From contig NZ_CP059733.1 of the NCBI RefSeq assembly GCF_000948985.2, positions 3,658,001 through 3,722,000 on the forward strand: a stretch of DNA of 64,000 nucleotides, in the 5' to 3' direction. The first letter of the stretch is position 1, and the number at the start of each line of letters is the position of its first letter. Source of the stretch: Thalassomonas viridans (lineage in GTDB: Bacteria > Pseudomonadota > Gammaproteobacteria > Enterobacterales > Alteromonadaceae). The position numbers and the translations under genes were made by a program. Below, piece after piece: positions 44,621-56,189 of the stretch. A model generated the notes under the pieces. That model did not search any database. It saw nothing but the letters and a program-made list of their open reading frames with translations, and was not told where the DNA came from.

Positions 44621-45790
44621 CTACTCGCCTTCTAACCCGCGTACCGGCTTCAGCTGCTCCCAGCCATGACAGGACGGGCATGACCAATAATGGGTACTGC
44701 TGTTAAAACCACAGGTATGGCAAGTATAACGGGGTCTCATATTTAAATAAGCCGAGATCAGCTCTTTGATCACATCCAGGCCTTCACTTTGATGGCTGTC
44801 TTGCGAATCTGTCATCTGCATTTTTACAAAATGCTTAAAGCCGCGTATCGTCGGCCGCCTTTTTAGGGCCGATAATAAAAACTCTTTCGCTTTATTGATA
44901 CCGTACCTGGCCTCCAGATGTGTCAGGTACTTGAGCAAGGCGCTTGAGCTGCCGGTTTCTTCATACACTTTACGGATGAAAGTAAAAAACTCTTCTTCGA
45001 TGTCCTGGTGCATATAACAGGCATGCATAGGCTCTATAACCTCAGGAAAAAAGTCTTTATCCTGCTGATAAATATCCCGGTAACACTGACTCGCTTCCCG
45101 GTATTGCTGATGGTTCTCGTAAATCTGCGCCATCAGCCAGTTGGCACGGCAAGAGTTGGGATCGTAACTTAAGGCATTTTCCAGAAGTTCCAGGACTTCG
45201 ATAAACTCGTCTTTCTCCAGAGCTGTCGTGGCCAGCTCACAGTAAAAATTTGCCAGTGTGTGCAACAGACGTTTGTCTTTGGTTTTCACTATCACTTTTT
45301 TCAAAGCAATGCCCTGTTGCCAGTCCTTAGTGGACTGATAGATCTGCAGCAGATAGGTCAGGGCCTTCAAGCCATAAGTTTTCGATTTTAAAACTTTCGT
45401 AAACATTTTTTCAGCGCGGTCATACAAGCCGGCACTTAAAAAATCCTTACCCAGTTCAAACACCGCCTGCTGTTTGTCCTGAGTAGGCAAATGGCTTTGC
45501 CTGACCAGGTATTCGTGCACCTTTAATGCCCGGTCCAGCTCGCCGCGGCGACGGAATAAGTTGGCCATGGCAAAATGAGCTTCAACGGTATCGTCTTCCA
45601 CCCTTAAGGCTTCAAGCAGGTAGTCTATTGCTTTATCCTGCTGGTTGGAGAGTAAGTAGTTTAACCCTGTGGAGTATTTGATCGACAAGTCCTGCTTGGC
45701 ACTTTGATCTTTTTGCTTGATGCTGTTGCGTCCCATAAACCAGCCATAACCCATGGCGATAGGCAACAACAGAAATAACAGCTCTAGCAT
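44621..45790 (-). CDS. lapB: Lipopolysaccharide assembly protein LapB (YciM)
   Basis: Regulator of LPS synthesis that brings LpxC to the FtsH protease. Length 389 residues (E. coli LapB 389). An N-terminal membrane helix (LELLFLLLPIAMGYGWFMGR) is followed by about nine TPR repeats (QDKAIDYLLEALRVEDDTVEAHF and similar). The C-terminal rubredoxin-like knuckle is YTCHTCGFNSSTHYWSCPSC, with four cysteines for iron or zinc. It follows lapA by 6 bp. Confidence 0.95.
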   Translation of the reverse strand: MLELLFLLLPIAMGYGWFMGRNSIKQKDQSAKQDLSIKYSTGLNYLLSNQQDKAIDYLLEALRVEDDTVEAHFAMANLFRRRGELDRALKVHEYLVRQSHLPTQDKQQAVFELGKDFLSAGLYDRAEKMFTKVLKSKTYGLKALTYLLQIYQSTKDWQQGIALKKVIVKTKDKRLLHTLANFYCELATTALEKDEFIEVLELLENALSYDPNSCRANWLMAQIYENHQQYREASQCYRDIYQQDKDFFPEVIEPMHACYMHQDIEEEFFTFIRKVYEETGSSSALLKYLTHLEARYGINKAKEFLLSALKRRPTIRGFKHFVKMQMTDSQDSHQSEGLDVIKELISAYLNMRPRYTCHTCGFNSSTHYWSCPSCHGWEQLKPVRGLEGE

Positions 45791-45796
45791 ATCTTA

Positions 45797-46057
45797 TCAG
45801 CTAACCTTCATGTCTTGGGAGAGTGTTTTTTTGCCGCCTAAGGCAGAGACGAATTTCCATAACAGGGCGACAAGCAAGCCCAATAAAAAACCGATAGCGG
45901 TGAACAGGCTCACCATTTGTGCCACAGTAAGCTTTGCCAAAGCAATCAAATAGTTAAGTTCCACCACCTGATTATTCTGGCTGGCAAAAATAAAAGCGAC
46001 AGCAAACAAAATCAAAATGAAGAAAGACAAGAGAACAATACGCAAACCAACCCCCAT
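45797..46057 (-). CDS. lapA: Lipopolysaccharide assembly protein LapA domain protein
   Basis: Small inner-membrane protein with two hydrophobic helices (IVLLSFFILILFAVAFIF and QMVSLFTAIGFLLGLLVALL) separated by ASQNNQVVELNYLIA, the LapA/DUF1049 signature. The frame extends upstream to an ATG at 46084, but that codon lies within the ihfB terminator hairpin, so 46057 (MGVGLRIV) is preferred. No strong ribosome site is visible at either, and TTG at 46045 (GGGGG upstream) is also possible. Forms an operon with lapB. Confidence 0.88.
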   Translation of the reverse strand: MGVGLRIVLLSFFILILFAVAFIFASQNNQVVELNYLIALAKLTVAQMVSLFTAIGFLLGLLVALLWKFVSALGGKKTLSQDMKVS

Positions 46058-46070
46058 AAAAACAGTGATT

Positions 46071-46100
46071 AAAAAAAACGGCATGCCGTAGCATGCCGTT
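46071..46100 (-). terminator. Rho-independent terminator of ihfB
   Basis: On the minus strand, the 9-bp stem AACGGCATG with CATGCCGTT, loop CTACGG, runs directly into eight Ts. It starts 20 bp after the ihfB stop, separating ihfB from lapAB. Confidence 0.85.
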
Positions 46101-46119
46101 GATTAGCTAAATTAAAAAA

Positions 46120-46407
46120 TCAAGCATGGGAAAAGTTAACCCTTTCCCGCAATTCTTTACCGGGTTTAAAATGTGGAACATATTTACCGGATAGCTCTAC
46201 GGCATCACCCGTTTTAGGGTTTCTGCCTACTCGAGGAGCACGAAAATGTAGCGAAAAACTACCAAAGCCTCTTATTTCTATCCGCTCACCTTTTGACAAA
46301 GATTGCGCCATCATTTCAAGAATTTCTTTAATAGCCTGTTCGACATCTTTAGCAGCTAAATGGTTTAATTTCTCTGCTAATCTTTCAATGAGTTCTGACT
46401 TGGTCAT
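46120..46407 (-). CDS. ihfB: Integration host factor, beta subunit
   Basis: DNA-bending protein of 95 residues. The family sequence [33 protein letters not shown] and [15 protein letters not shown] includes the DNA-intercalating proline in the arm (NPKTG). IHF often assists sigma-54 promoters by bending DNA between activator site and promoter, which is relevant to the EPS locus here. Follows rpsA by 106 bp. Confidence 0.97.
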   Translation of the reverse strand: MTKSELIERLAEKLNHLAAKDVEQAIKEILEMMAQSLSKGERIEIRGFGSFSLHFRAPRVGRNPKTGDAVELSGKYVPHFKPGKELRERVNFSHA

Positions 46408-46513
46408 TCGACCTCCCAGTGTTCATTCAGCTTCGCGCCAATGGAGTTAATACTAGAGGGGAAGCATTTCCCAAAAGGTTAATAAAACCTTCCCCTCACC
46501 TGCACGCTAAAAA

Positions 46514-48178
46514 TTAGTTTTTAGCGTTTTTAAATGCTTCGGCCATAGCATTTGAGAAACCAGCGTCTTCGCTCTTGTTAAGGTTTTCCATGGCTTGACG
46601 CTCGTCAGCCTGGTCTTTAGCCTTAACAGATAAGCTGATAGTGCGGTTCTTACGATCTACACCAACAAACTTAGTTTCTACAGTGTCGCCTACAGATAAT
46701 TCTGTTGTCGCATCTTCAACACGGTCAACTGAAATATCAGCAGCGCGTAGGTAACCTTCAACACCTTCGGCTAATTCTACTTTAGCGCCTTTGGCATCAA
46801 CTTCAATGACCTTACCAGTAACAATAGCACCTTTTTTGTTATCTGTCAGATACATATTGAACGGATCGTCTTCAGCTTGCTTAACACCTAAAGAGATACG
46901 CTCGCGCTCTGGGTCAACCTGAAGCACAACAGCTGTGATCTCGTCACCTTTCTTGTATTCACGAACAACTTCTTCACCGCCGTTCCAAGAAATGTCAGAT
47001 AAGTGAACCAGACCGTCGATGCCGCCGTCAAGACCGATGAAGATACCAAAGTCAGTGATTGACTTGATCTTACCGCTAACTTTGTCACCTTTGTTGAAGT
47101 TCTTGGCGAACTCTTCCCAAGGGTTCGGGATGCATTGCTTAAGACCAAGAGAAATACGACGACGTTCTTCGTCAATTTCAAGCACCATAACTTCAACAGT
47201 ATCACCCAGGTTAACAACCTTAGATGGGTGGATGTTTTTGTTGGTCCAATCCATTTCAGAAACGTGAACAAGACCTTCAACGCCTTCCTGGATTTCAACG
47301 AAACAACCGTAGTCGGTCAGGTTAGTGATACGGCCAGAAAGCTTAGAACCTTCTGGGTAACGGTTAGCAATAGCTACCCATGGATCTTCGCCTAATTGCT
47401 TCATACCCAGAGATACGCGGGTACGCTCACGATCGAACTTAAGTACTTTAACTTGGATTTCATCGCCAACATTAACGATTTCACTTGGGTGCTTAACACG
47501 CTTCCAAGCCATGTCGGTGATGTGCAATAAGCCGTCGATGCCGCCAAGATCTACGAACGCACCGTAGTCAGTCAGGTTCTTAACGATACCTTTAACTTCT
47601 TGACCTTCTTGCAAGGACTCTAATAATTGATCACGTTCTTCACTGCTTTCGTTTTCGATAACAGCACGACGGGAAACAACCACGTTATTACGCTTCTGAT
47701 CAAGCTTAATAACTTTGAATTCTAAATCTTTACCTTCAAGATGAGCTGTGTCACGTACCGGACGTACATCAACCAGTGAACCAGGTAAGAAAGCACGGAT
47801 GTTGCTCACTTCAACAGTGAAACCGCCTTTAACTTTACCATTGATAACACCGATAACAGTCTCTTTTTCTTCGTAAGCTTTTTCAAGCACTTGCCAAGCT
47901 TCGTGGCGTTTTGCTTTTTCACGAGAAAGGATAGTTTCACCGAAACCATCATCCGTTGCATCAAGAGCAACATCGATTTCATCGCCGATGTTAATTTCTA
48001 CTTCACCAGAAGTGTTCTTAAACTGGTCGATAGAAATAACACTTTCAGATTTTAAGCCGGCGTCAACAATAACGTTGTCTTTGTTGATGGCTACCACGGT
48101 TCCTTTAATAATAGAACCTGGACGTGTTTCGATTTCTTTTAAACTTTCTTCAAAAAGTTGTGCAAAATTTTCAGTCAT
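46514..48178 (-). CDS. rpsA: 30S ribosomal protein S1
   Basis: RNA-binding protein of 554 residues needed for translation of most mRNAs. Six S1 (OB-fold) repeats are visible, starting at [100 protein letters not shown] and [20 protein letters not shown]. Codon use is clean and biased, as expected for a highly expressed gene. The 121-bp leader towards cmk probably contains the S1 autoregulatory structures, but I did not resolve them. Confidence 0.98.
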   Translation of the reverse strand: MTENFAQLFEESLKEIETRPGSIIKGTVVAINKDNVIVDAGLKSESVISIDQFKNTSGEVEINIGDEIDVALDATDDGFGETILSREKAKRHEAWQVLEKAYEEKETVIGVINGKVKGGFTVEVSNIRAFLPGSLVDVRPVRDTAHLEGKDLEFKVIKLDQKRNNVVVSRRAVIENESSEERDQLLESLQEGQEVKGIVKNLTDYGAFVDLGGIDGLLHITDMAWKRVKHPSEIVNVGDEIQVKVLKFDRERTRVSLGMKQLGEDPWVAIANRYPEGSKLSGRITNLTDYGCFVEIQEGVEGLVHVSEMDWTNKNIHPSKVVNLGDTVEVMVLEIDEERRRISLGLKQCIPNPWEEFAKNFNKGDKVSGKIKSITDFGIFIGLDGGIDGLVHLSDISWNGGEEVVREYKKGDEITAVVLQVDPERERISLGVKQAEDDPFNMYLTDNKKGAIVTGKVIEVDAKGAKVELAEGVEGYLRAADISVDRVEDATTELSVGDTVETKFVGVDRKNRTISLSVKAKDQADERQAMENLNKSEDAGFSNAMAEAFKNAKN

Positions 48179-48299
48179 AACCTGTGTATATACTCAGTTA
48201 TTAATCCAATCAACTTACCTGTGTCATGGGGTTATTGATAAAGCCTTATGTGTCCCTACAATAGGCATATGTATACTCTCTTAATATATAGAAGCTCAA

Positions 48300-48992
48300 T
48301 TAAGAGGCCTTGTCCTGCGTTAACTTCTCATTGGTAAACGAGAGGATTTTATTCACCACTTCCTGTATCGAAAGGCTAGTAGAATCAACAATTAACGCAC
48401 CCTCTGCCGGCACTAACGGCGCAACCGGACGGGTTCGATCCCGTTCATCTCGCTGACGTATGTCATCCAAAAGGCGCCCGATTTTAACATCAAAGCCTTT
48501 TTCTTTCAACTGTTTAAATCGCCGCTCCGCTCTTTCTTCCGCACTGGCGGTTAAGAAAACCTTGACCGGTGCGTCGGGAAAAACCACGGTTCCCATATCC
48601 CTGCCGTCGGCCACCAAACCGGGCGACATTTTAAAAGCGCGCTGACGCCTCAATAGAGCTTCACGTACCCGGGGAAAGGCAGCGACTTTAGAGGCCAGCT
48701 CACCAATTTCTTCGGTGCGGATAGAATGGCTGACATTTTCCCCTTCCAGGATGATTTTTACCTCACCGCCGGTGACTTCAAACTGCACATCTAAATGCGC
48801 CGCCATCGGGATAAGGGGCTCTTCCTCTTCGACACTAACATTATGGTGCTGAATGGCGACCGCCAGCACCCGATAGATAGCGCCACTGTCCAGCAAGTGC
48901 CAGCCGAGTTGATCGGCAATAATTTTCGCAACCGTTCCCTTACCTGCGCCGCTTGGACCGTCAACGGTAATTACCGGGATTTGTTCATTCAT
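48300..48992 (-). CDS. cmk: Cytidylate kinase
   Basis: Phosphorylates CMP and dCMP with ATP. Length 230 residues. P-loop [15 protein letters not shown] at the N-terminus, CMP-binding [16 protein letters not shown] and the lid region [15 protein letters not shown]. It follows aroA with a 4-bp gap, so the two are cotranscribed; rpsA follows 121 bp later. Confidence 0.97.
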   Translation of the reverse strand: MNEQIPVITVDGPSGAGKGTVAKIIADQLGWHLLDSGAIYRVLAVAIQHHNVSVEEEEPLIPMAAHLDVQFEVTGGEVKIILEGENVSHSIRTEEIGELASKVAAFPRVREALLRRQRAFKMSPGLVADGRDMGTVVFPDAPVKVFLTASAEERAERRFKQLKEKGFDVKIGRLLDDIRQRDERDRTRPVAPLVPAEGALIVDSTSLSIQEVVNKILSFTNEKLTQDKAS

Positions 48993-48996
48993 GAGA

Positions 48997-50328
48997 TTAT
49001 TCCTGAGTTAGCGACAGGCCAACCTGGTTTGCCAAAGCTACGAAGTTTGGAAACGAAGTGGCGACGTTATCACAATCAAGTATTGTAACAGCGCCGGTCG
49101 CTCTTAATGAGCTGATAGCAAATGACATGGCGATGCGGTGATCATCCTGGCTGTTAACTGTGCCGGAAGTGATTTGTCCACCGGTAATATCAATACCATC
49201 GTCATATACCGTACAGTCTATATCTAAAATCTTTAAACCGTCAGCCATCGCCTGTATGCGATCACTTTCTTTGACTCTTAATTCTTCTGCGCCGCGTAAA
49301 CGGGTTGTTCCGCTTGCGCAAGCTGCGGCAATAAATATAGCGGGGAATTCGTCAATGGCAAGGGGAACATCACGCTCATCAATATCAATGCCTTGTAAAT
49401 TCGATGATTTTACCAGGATATCGGCGACAGGCTCCCCGCCCGCCATGCGTTCGTTCATCACGGTAAGATCGCCATTCATTTGTTTCAAAATATTAATCGC
49501 ACCGATACGGGTCGGGTTCATGCCGACATTCCTGATGGTTATTTGACCCGATTTGGCAATCAGCCCCGCCACCATAAAGAAAGTCGCCGATGAAATATCC
49601 CCCGGCACCTGAATATCGCAGGCGGTAAGCTTGTGTCCGCCTTCGATCGAAATTTTATTGCCTTCAACCGTTACCGGGTAACCAAAAGCTTTGAGCATAC
49701 GTTCAGTATGATCCCGGGTAATGCCGGGCTCTGTGACACTGGTGGTGCCATCGGCATACATACCGGCCAAGAGGACACAGGATTTCACCTGGGCACTGGC
49801 CATCGGCAGATCGTAATGAATCGCCTTTAACTGCTGATCTTGTACCAGGGCTTGAGTTACCACAGGCGGAGTACCGTCGCTGGCCGCTTCGATATTGGCG
49901 CCCATCAGCTTTAACGGCGTGATCACCCGGCCCATGGGGCGTTTATTGAGAGAGCTGTCACCGGCCATACTGATGCCGAAGTTCTGCCCGGCCAGGATGC
50001 CAGATAAAAGCCGGATAGAGGTTCCGGAATTTCCAATATCTAAAGGTTTTTCCGGTGCCGTCAGTCCGTAAAGGCCTTTACCGTAAACCGTCACATTCTG
50101 CTCGGCATCGGGCCCTTCTATTTCGATGCCCATAGCTTTAAAGCTGTTCATGGTCGCCAGGCAATCCTGTCCCGGCAAGAAACCGGAAATATGGGTTGTT
50201 CCTTCCGCCAGTGCGCCAAACATGATGGAGCGGTGTGAAACGGACTTATCACCCGGGACTGTGACCTCCCCGTCAACGGAACCTGCGGGAGCGGCGATAA
50301 AACTAAGCGAAGTTGATTCGTGTGACAT
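48997..50328 (-). CDS. aroA: 3-phosphoshikimate 1-carboxyvinyltransferase (EPSP synthase)
   Basis: Sixth step of the shikimate pathway: transfers enolpyruvyl from PEP to shikimate 3-phosphate. Length 443 residues (E. coli 427). PEP/S3P motifs: [39 protein letters not shown] and [15 protein letters not shown]. Class by the LSGILAGQ segment resembles the second EPSP synthase group less sensitive to glyphosate; this is a tentative reading. Downstream of serC by 105 bp. Confidence 0.96.
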   Translation of the reverse strand: MSHESTSLSFIAAPAGSVDGEVTVPGDKSVSHRSIMFGALAEGTTHISGFLPGQDCLATMNSFKAMGIEIEGPDAEQNVTVYGKGLYGLTAPEKPLDIGNSGTSIRLLSGILAGQNFGISMAGDSSLNKRPMGRVITPLKLMGANIEAASDGTPPVVTQALVQDQQLKAIHYDLPMASAQVKSCVLLAGMYADGTTSVTEPGITRDHTERMLKAFGYPVTVEGNKISIEGGHKLTACDIQVPGDISSATFFMVAGLIAKSGQITIRNVGMNPTRIGAINILKQMNGDLTVMNERMAGGEPVADILVKSSNLQGIDIDERDVPLAIDEFPAIFIAAACASGTTRLRGAEELRVKESDRIQAMADGLKILDIDCTVYDDGIDITGGQITSGTVNSQDDHRIAMSFAISSLRATGAVTILDCDNVATSFPNFVALANQVGLSLTQE

Positions 50329-50433
50329 ATTTTTTCCAGATTGTTGTTTATTCGTGTTAGTAACCCCTTGAGGCGAAAACTTTTTCCGGCAAAGGGATTA
50401 TCTGCTGTAAGTCTTGTTTACTCCAGTGCGTTA

Positions 50434-51525
50434 TTACTTTTTGCTATGCTCTGAAGCAAATTTATCCATAAAGGCTACCAGGGCCTTCACTCCTGCAAGC
50501 GGCATGGCATTGTAAATGCTGGCACGCATCCCCCCCACCATACGGTGTCCCTTAAGGGCCAGTAAGCCGTGCTTTTCTGCTTCCGTTAAAAAAAGCGCAT
50601 TCAGGCTTTCGTCCGTAAGCCAAAACGGTACATTCATCAAACTGCGCTGTCCGGTAACCACGTTATTGTAGTAGAAGCCGCTGTTGTCTATGTATTGATA
50701 CAACAATTGCGCTTTTTCCTGGTTGCGTCTGGCGATTTCAGCCACGCCCCCCAGCTCCCTGAGCCACTGGAAAACCAGCCCGGCCAGATACCAGGCATAT
50801 GTAGGCGGAGTATTATACATAGAGCCATTTTCCGCCAGCAGCTGATAATTCATGATAGCAGGCGTGCCCTTGGCGGCGTGGCCGAGCAGGTCTTCGCGCA
50901 CTATCACTAACGTCAGGCCGGACGGGCCGATATTTTTCTGGGCGCCGGCATATATCAAGCCATAGCGAGTGACGTCGATTTCATGGGATAAAATGGTGGA
51001 TGACATATCGGCGACAATCGGCACCCCGTGGCTTTTTGGTAAATCAAAAATTTCAATGCCGTCTACAGTTTCATTGGGACAATAATGGATATAAGCGGCA
51101 TATTTATTCAATGTCCACTCCTGTGGCGGCAGCACACTTTTATTGTTTTCCCCCTCCCGGGTGATATCCAGGATATTGATCTCGCCGTACTGGGCCGCTT
51201 CTTTTGCCGCCGCTTTTGACCAGGAGCCGGAAACGATATAATCAGCCGACTGTCTGGGTTTAAGCAGATTTAACGGCACCGCAGAGAACTGGCCCCGGCC
51301 ACCGCCATGACAAAAGAGCACCTTGTAATTTTCAGGGATATTGAGCAGGTGGCGCAGATCGGCTTCGGCCTGACTCGCCAGGGCAACAAATTCCTTGCTG
51401 CGGTGGCTTAGTTCCATCACCGAGCAGCCTGTATCCTGCCAGTTGATAAACTCCTGTTGTGCCTTAGTCATGACCTCGGCGGGTAACATGGCCGGGCCCG
51501 CACAAAAATTGAAAATACCAGACAT
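50434..51525 (-). CDS. serC: Phosphoserine aminotransferase
   Basis: PLP enzyme of serine and pyridoxine synthesis. About 363 residues. [16 protein letters not shown] is the family N-terminus; the PLP-lysine is in [19 protein letters not shown]. Two starts compete: TTG at 51534, closer to the AGAGG ribosome site, and ATG at 51525, which matches family N-termini (MSGIFNF). I prefer ATG with low certainty. The order gyrA-serC-aroA-cmk-rpsA is standard for the group. Confidence 0.96.
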   Translation of the reverse strand: MSGIFNFCAGPAMLPAEVMTKAQQEFINWQDTGCSVMELSHRSKEFVALASQAEADLRHLLNIPENYKVLFCHGGGRGQFSAVPLNLLKPRQSADYIVSGSWSKAAAKEAAQYGEINILDITREGENNKSVLPPQEWTLNKYAAYIHYCPNETVDGIEIFDLPKSHGVPIVADMSSTILSHEIDVTRYGLIYAGAQKNIGPSGLTLVIVREDLLGHAAKGTPAIMNYQLLAENGSMYNTPPTYAWYLAGLVFQWLRELGGVAEIARRNQEKAQLLYQYIDNSGFYYNNVVTGQRSLMNVPFWLTDESLNALFLTEAEKHGLLALKGHRMVGGMRASIYNAMPLAGVKALVAFMDKFASEHSKK

Positions 51526-51640
51526 ATAACGCAATTATCCTCTGTTAATATCGCTTTTGCTCTTTGTTTTATTTTTGCCGCCTTAATAAGCACGTTCCTG
51601 CACATTTAAACCGGCAAAAATAAAACAAGACGCCAGAATA

Positions 51641-51669
51641 AAATAAAAAAGGGCGGTAATGCCGCCCTT
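51641..51669 (-). terminator. Rho-independent terminator of gyrA
   Basis: On the minus strand, AAGGGCGG pairs with CCGCCCTT around loop CATTA and is followed by a T-rich tail. It begins 22 bp after the gyrA stop. Confidence 0.87.
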
Positions 51670-51690
51670 GATTATTCTCCATTGCGGTGA

Positions 51691-54357
51691 TTATTCCTCA
51701 TCACCGCCTGTGAGTTGTTCGCTTTCGCCAGCGCCCTGCTCTGCAGCAGCCGGCTGCTCACCGGCTTCACCCGGTTCGCCTTCAGCCATTTCCTCGACTT
51801 CTTCGATTTCATCGATACGCTGCAAGGCAACAACATGCTCGTCATCTGCGGTCCGGATCAAACGTACCCCCTGGGTATTACGGCCAATGACGCTAACCTC
51901 ATTGACCCGGGTACGTACCAGGGTGCCGTTATCGGTGATCAGCATGATTTCATCCTGCTCTTCCACCTGCACAGCCCCAACAACAGGTCCGTTGCGTTCG
52001 CTTACCTTAATGGACACCACGCCTTTAGTGGCACGGCTCTTGGCCGGGTATTCTTCCAGCTCGGTACGCTTACCGAAACCGTTTTCGGTCACCGTTAATA
52101 TCGGCCCGTCATTGTGAGGCACGATCAGGGACACCACTTTTTCATCCCCTTCCAGCTTCATGCCGCGTACCCCGGTGGCATTACGGCCTACGGGTTTGAC
52201 AACATAGTGCTCATCATCCGGGTTCTTCTTGCCCTCGTTAAAGCGCACGACTTTACCGGCATCGGAAAACAGCATAATGTCGTTTTCACCATTGGTGATA
52301 TCCACGCCGATCAGGGTATCGTCTTCACGCAGGTTGATGGCAATAATGCCGTTGGCGCGCGGACGTGAATACTCCGTCAAGCGGGTTTTCTTCACCGTAC
52401 CTGAAGCGGTCGCCATAAAGATAAACTTATCTTCTTCATATTCACGCACAGGTAAAATCGCCGTGATACGTTCATTATCTTCCAGCGGCAGAATATTGAC
52501 AATCGGACGGCCGCGGGCGGTCCTGCTTGCCAGCGGCAGCTGGAACACTTTCAACCAGTACATGCGCCCCCGGTTAGAAAAGCACAAAATGGTATCATGG
52601 GTGTTGGCCACCAGCAGACGCTCGATAAAGTCTTCTTCCTTCATCTTAGTGGCGGCTTTACCCTTACCGCCCCTGCGCTGCGCTTCATAATCGGTTAATG
52701 CCTGATATTTGACATAACCCTCGTGGGACAGGGTCACCACTACGTCTTCTTCGTTGATCAGGTCTTCCATGGAAATATCATGGGAAGCGGAACTGATCTC
52801 GGTACGGCGCTCATCACCGAAGTCATCGCGGATAACTTCCAGCTCTTCCCGGATAACTTCCATCAAACGTGCCGGCGAAGCCAGAATATGCATCAATTCA
52901 GCAATAAGGTCTAATAACGCTTTGTACTCACTTAGAATTTTTTCATGTTCTAAACCGGTAAGCTTATGCAGCCTTAAGTCCAGAATCGCCTGGGCCTGTT
53001 GCATGGTCAAATAATACTGACCATCGCGGATACCGAATTCCGGCTCCAGCCACTCGGGACGGGCGGCATCATTGCCGGCGGCAGACAGCATATCGGCAAC
53101 ATTACCCAGCGCCCAGCCACGGGAAATCAAGGCTTCCCTGGCATCGCTCGGCGACGGCGAGTTCTTGATAAGCTCAATAACAGGATCGATATTGGCCAGG
53201 GCAATCGACAAACCTTCAAGGATATGGGCACGCTCGCGCGCCTTACGCAATTCGAAAATGGTACGGCGAGTCACCACTTCACGGCGGTGCAGGACAAAGG
53301 CTTCCAGCATTTCCTTGATATTGAACAGTTTAGGCTGACCGTTGCTCAGCGCCACCATATTCAAACCAAAAGACACCTGCATTTGCGTCAGCTTGTAGAG
53401 GTTGTTCAGCACGACTTCGCCGACTTCGCCGCGCTTGACCTCGATCACCATGCGCATGCCGTCTTTATCCGACTCATCGCGCAGGGCAGAAATGCCTTCG
53501 ATGCGTTTTTCCTTCACCAGCTCCGCCATTTTCTCGATTAGGCGCGCCTTGTTCACCTGGTAAGGCAGTTCGTGAACAATAATAGTTTCCTTGCCGCTGG
53601 CTTCATTGACTTCAATTTCAGCACGGGCGCGGATTTTTATTTTGCCCCGGCCGGTGCGATAGGCCTCTTCGATGCCGGCACGGCCGCTGATGATCCCCGC
53701 CGTCGGGAAATCCGGTCCAGGAATATGCTGCAGGATTTCCTCAACCGTAATGTCCTCGTTATCAATCAGGGCCAGACAGCCGTTGATCACTTCGCTCAGG
53801 TTGTGGGGCGGAATATTGGTTGCCATGCCCACGGCAATACCTGAGGTACCGTTTACCAGCAAATTAGGAATACGGGTCGGCATCACTGCCGGAATATGTT
53901 CGGTGCCGTCATAGTTAGGCACGAAATCAACGGTTTCTTTGTCTAAGTCCGCCAGGATGGAATGGGCAATTTTTGCCATACGGATTTCGGTATAACGCAT
54001 CGCCGCGGCAGAGTCGCCGTCAACCGAGCCAAAGTTACCTTGTCCGTCAACCAGCATGTAACGTAAGGAGAACGGCTGCGCCATCCTGACGATAGTGTCA
54101 TAAACAGCGGTATCACCATGAGGGTGATACTTACCGATAACGTCACCAACCACACGGGCGGACTTTTTATATGCTTTGTTCCAGTCGTTGCCCAATACGT
54201 TCATGGCGTACAACACGCGGCGGTGAACGGGTTTGAGGCCATCACGCACATCTGGAAGTGCGCGCCCGACAATTACGCTCATGGCGTAATCTAAGTATGA
54301 GGTTTTAAGTTCATCCTCAATGTTAACTGGAACTATTTCTTTTGCCAGATCGGTCAT
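51691..54357 (-). CDS. gyrA: DNA gyrase subunit A
   Basis: Breakage-reunion subunit of gyrase. Length 888 residues. The active-site tyrosine is in [12 protein letters not shown]; the quinolone-determining region reads [19 protein letters not shown], with Thr at the position equivalent to E. coli Ser83 and Asp at 87, probably the wild-type state in this lineage. The GyrA box is QRRGGKG. The C-terminal six-bladed domain ends in an acidic tail ([16 protein letters not shown] and beyond). Has its own terminator. Confidence 0.98.
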   Translation of the reverse strand: MTDLAKEIVPVNIEDELKTSYLDYAMSVIVGRALPDVRDGLKPVHRRVLYAMNVLGNDWNKAYKKSARVVGDVIGKYHPHGDTAVYDTIVRMAQPFSLRYMLVDGQGNFGSVDGDSAAAMRYTEIRMAKIAHSILADLDKETVDFVPNYDGTEHIPAVMPTRIPNLLVNGTSGIAVGMATNIPPHNLSEVINGCLALIDNEDITVEEILQHIPGPDFPTAGIISGRAGIEEAYRTGRGKIKIRARAEIEVNEASGKETIIVHELPYQVNKARLIEKMAELVKEKRIEGISALRDESDKDGMRMVIEVKRGEVGEVVLNNLYKLTQMQVSFGLNMVALSNGQPKLFNIKEMLEAFVLHRREVVTRRTIFELRKARERAHILEGLSIALANIDPVIELIKNSPSPSDAREALISRGWALGNVADMLSAAGNDAARPEWLEPEFGIRDGQYYLTMQQAQAILDLRLHKLTGLEHEKILSEYKALLDLIAELMHILASPARLMEVIREELEVIRDDFGDERRTEISSASHDISMEDLINEEDVVVTLSHEGYVKYQALTDYEAQRRGGKGKAATKMKEEDFIERLLVANTHDTILCFSNRGRMYWLKVFQLPLASRTARGRPIVNILPLEDNERITAILPVREYEEDKFIFMATASGTVKKTRLTEYSRPRANGIIAINLREDDTLIGVDITNGENDIMLFSDAGKVVRFNEGKKNPDDEHYVVKPVGRNATGVRGMKLEGDEKVVSLIVPHNDGPILTVTENGFGKRTELEEYPAKSRATKGVVSIKVSERNGPVVGAVQVEEQDEIMLITDNGTLVRTRVNEVSVIGRNTQGVRLIRTADDEHVVALQRIDEIEEVEEMAEGEPGEAGEQPAAAEQGAGESEQLTGGDEE

Positions 54358-54698
54358 AAATCGACGGTATCCCTTAAATCAGAAAAGTTTCGAACTTATT
54401 ATTCTTAATCGACTGGGGATAGTAGCATAAAATATTGGTCTGCAATACTGCTTTGTGAGGGATAATTATCGCGGCGCTTGCCGGCTGGAAAAATCGCTGG
54501 TTTTATCGGCAATTTATAAATATAAGCAATTGATAATATAGAGATAACGCTGAGTACGCGCGTTTGGACTTTTTTAGATTTTTTTCCGCGCTCCCCCTTG
54601 CCGGAAAATCATTTGTTCAGAATTTAATCACAACAACGGAAATAAGCCTGCTTTGCCCCGGGCAGCGCGAATACCAGCCGGGGCAAAACCGCATCAGC
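54358..54698. other. Spacer between gyrA and the Mpo1-like gene
   Basis: This 341-bp AT-rich spacer should contain the gyrA promoter and leader on the minus strand. I could not assign the core elements reliably. A 10-bp inverted repeat (TTTGCCCCGG at 54652-54661 with CCGGGGCAAA at 54678-54687) lies just after the Mpo1-like gene stop and may end that transcript, although no T-run follows. No gene is supported. Confidence 0.5.
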
Positions 54699-55253
54699 TT
54701 ATGCTTTCGCCTGTTCCAGCTGGCAGCGCTTCTCTACCGCCCTGTCATGAATATCCTTTGCCATGGATTTATTCAGCCCCAGGGCAAAATAAATTTCAGC
54801 GATTAAAAACAGCGGCCCTATCAACAGCTGGTTTAAATCATCGATAAAAGCGGGTTTGGCCTTTTCAAAGCCATGACCGATAAACTGGAAAACCCAGCCG
54901 ACAAAAAATACCGTTCCTGCCAACAGATAGGGGCCCTCCCCCTGAGCGGAAAAATGCGCGCTATAAAAAAGCGGGAAAAAACAGATCAAGATCATCAGCG
55001 CCAACGGAACATGTAAAATAAAGTAATACACCAGCACGGCAGCGGCAATCACCAGGGCCAAAGTAAAGTGATAACTGCCGCTGAGAAAGGCCGGCAAACT
55101 GCTTGACGTGATCTCAACGGTAAAGCTCACCGTGCTCAGCAGCAGGGCGATAGACCAGATAATCAACGGAATGCCGATAAAATGGGTGATAATATTGTTA
55201 CGGTTAAGATGGACACTTTTATAGTTGGCCAGTTGCTCTGTAATTGTTTTCAT
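54699..55253 (-). CDS. Mpo1-like (DUF962) membrane protein
   Basis: A 184-residue membrane protein of the DUF962/Mpo1 family. The N-terminal signature YKSVHLNRNNIITHFIGIPL carries a conserved His pair, and four to five hydrophobic segments follow, with HVPLALMILI and QFIGHGFEKAKPA (His-rich end) between and after them. Yeast Mpo1 is an Fe2+-dependent dioxygenase in fatty-acid alpha-oxidation; the bacterial role is unknown. Divergent from ubiG by 225 bp. Confidence 0.85.
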   Translation of the reverse strand: MKTITEQLANYKSVHLNRNNIITHFIGIPLIIWSIALLLSTVSFTVEITSSSLPAFLSGSYHFTLALVIAAAVLVYYFILHVPLALMILICFFPLFYSAHFSAQGEGPYLLAGTVFFVGWVFQFIGHGFEKAKPAFIDDLNQLLIGPLFLIAEIYFALGLNKSMAKDIHDRAVEKRCQLEQAKA

Positions 55254-55478
55254 TATGTATACACTTATCTTTTTTCACCTGAGAGTAATTTATGCAGGCC
55301 CGGGCATAAAAGCAATGGTAAATTCGCCCCAAATTCACGATATTTTCCCTGAGATAGCGGCAGGTAAACAAATAAAATACTTTCTGCATCAGGTGGCAAT
55401 TTGTTGATGTTAATCACTAGGTTTGCCGGCAAGTTTCGTTTAGAATCCCCTCATCCATAAATAAATGCAACACCTTAA

Positions 55479-56189
55479 ATGTCAGAATCAATCAATGTAA
55501 ACCCGGATGAAATCGCAAAGTTTGAAAAAGTGGCCAGCCAGTGGTGGGATCTGAGCGGTGATTTTAAACCCCTGCATCAAATCAACCCGTTGCGCCTGCA
55601 GTTTATTACACAACATCTGGGAGATATTTTTGGCAAGAAGATCATTGATGTCGGTTGTGGCGGCGGCATACTGGCCGAAAGCCTGGCTAAGTTAGGCGCC
55701 GAGGTGACCGGCATAGATATGGGCGAGGAACCCCTTAAGGTTGCCAAATTACATGCCCTGGAAGCCGGGGTAACAGTAAATTACCAGAAAATCACCGCCG
55801 AAGCCCAGGCGCAACAACAGCCGCAGCACTACGATGCCGTAACCTGTATGGAAATGCTGGAGCATGTCCCGGATCCCGCCTCCATTGTCAGGGCATGCGC
55901 CGAAATGGTCAAACCCGGCGGTCTGGTCTTTTTCTCCACCTTAAACCGCTCCGTCAAAGCCTATTTGCTAGCGATCCTTGCCGCTGAAAAGCTGTTTAAG
56001 CTGGTGCCTGAAGGAACCCATGACCATGATAAGTTTATCCGCCCTGCCACGTTAATCGGCTGGGCAGAAGCAAGCGAATTAAAATGTATCGACGCCACCG
56101 GCATACACTATAATCCGCTCACCGAAAACCATAAGCTGGCGCCCGGGTTGGATGTCAACTATCTGCTTTGCTGCAGGAAGTTAGCCTGA
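55479..56189 (+). CDS. ubiG: Ubiquinone biosynthesis O-methyltransferase UbiG
   Basis: SAM-dependent methyltransferase that performs both O-methylations in ubiquinone synthesis. Length 236 residues. [20 protein letters not shown] is the family N-terminus; SAM motif I is [16 protein letters not shown], followed by [13 protein letters not shown]. The stop overlaps the gph start by 1 nt (TGATG), so the two are coupled. Confidence 0.97.
   Translation: MSESINVNPDEIAKFEKVASQWWDLSGDFKPLHQINPLRLQFITQHLGDIFGKKIIDVGCGGGILAESLAKLGAEVTGIDMGEEPLKVAKLHALEAGVTVNYQKITAEAQAQQQPQHYDAVTCMEMLEHVPDPASIVRACAEMVKPGGLVFFSTLNRSVKAYLLAILAAEKLFKLVPEGTHDHDKFIRPATLIGWAEASELKCIDATGIHYNPLTENHKLAPGLDVNYLLCCRKLA

Noticed and set aside
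45797..46084. Longer lapA starting at ATG 46084
   Set aside because: The codon lies within the terminator hairpin of ihfB and gives an N-terminus unlike LapA; 46057 is preferred.
52999..53541. 180-residue open frame opposite gyrA (His/Gln-rich)
   Set aside because: A shadow of conserved gyrA codons; no ribosome site, and the reading is composition-driven.
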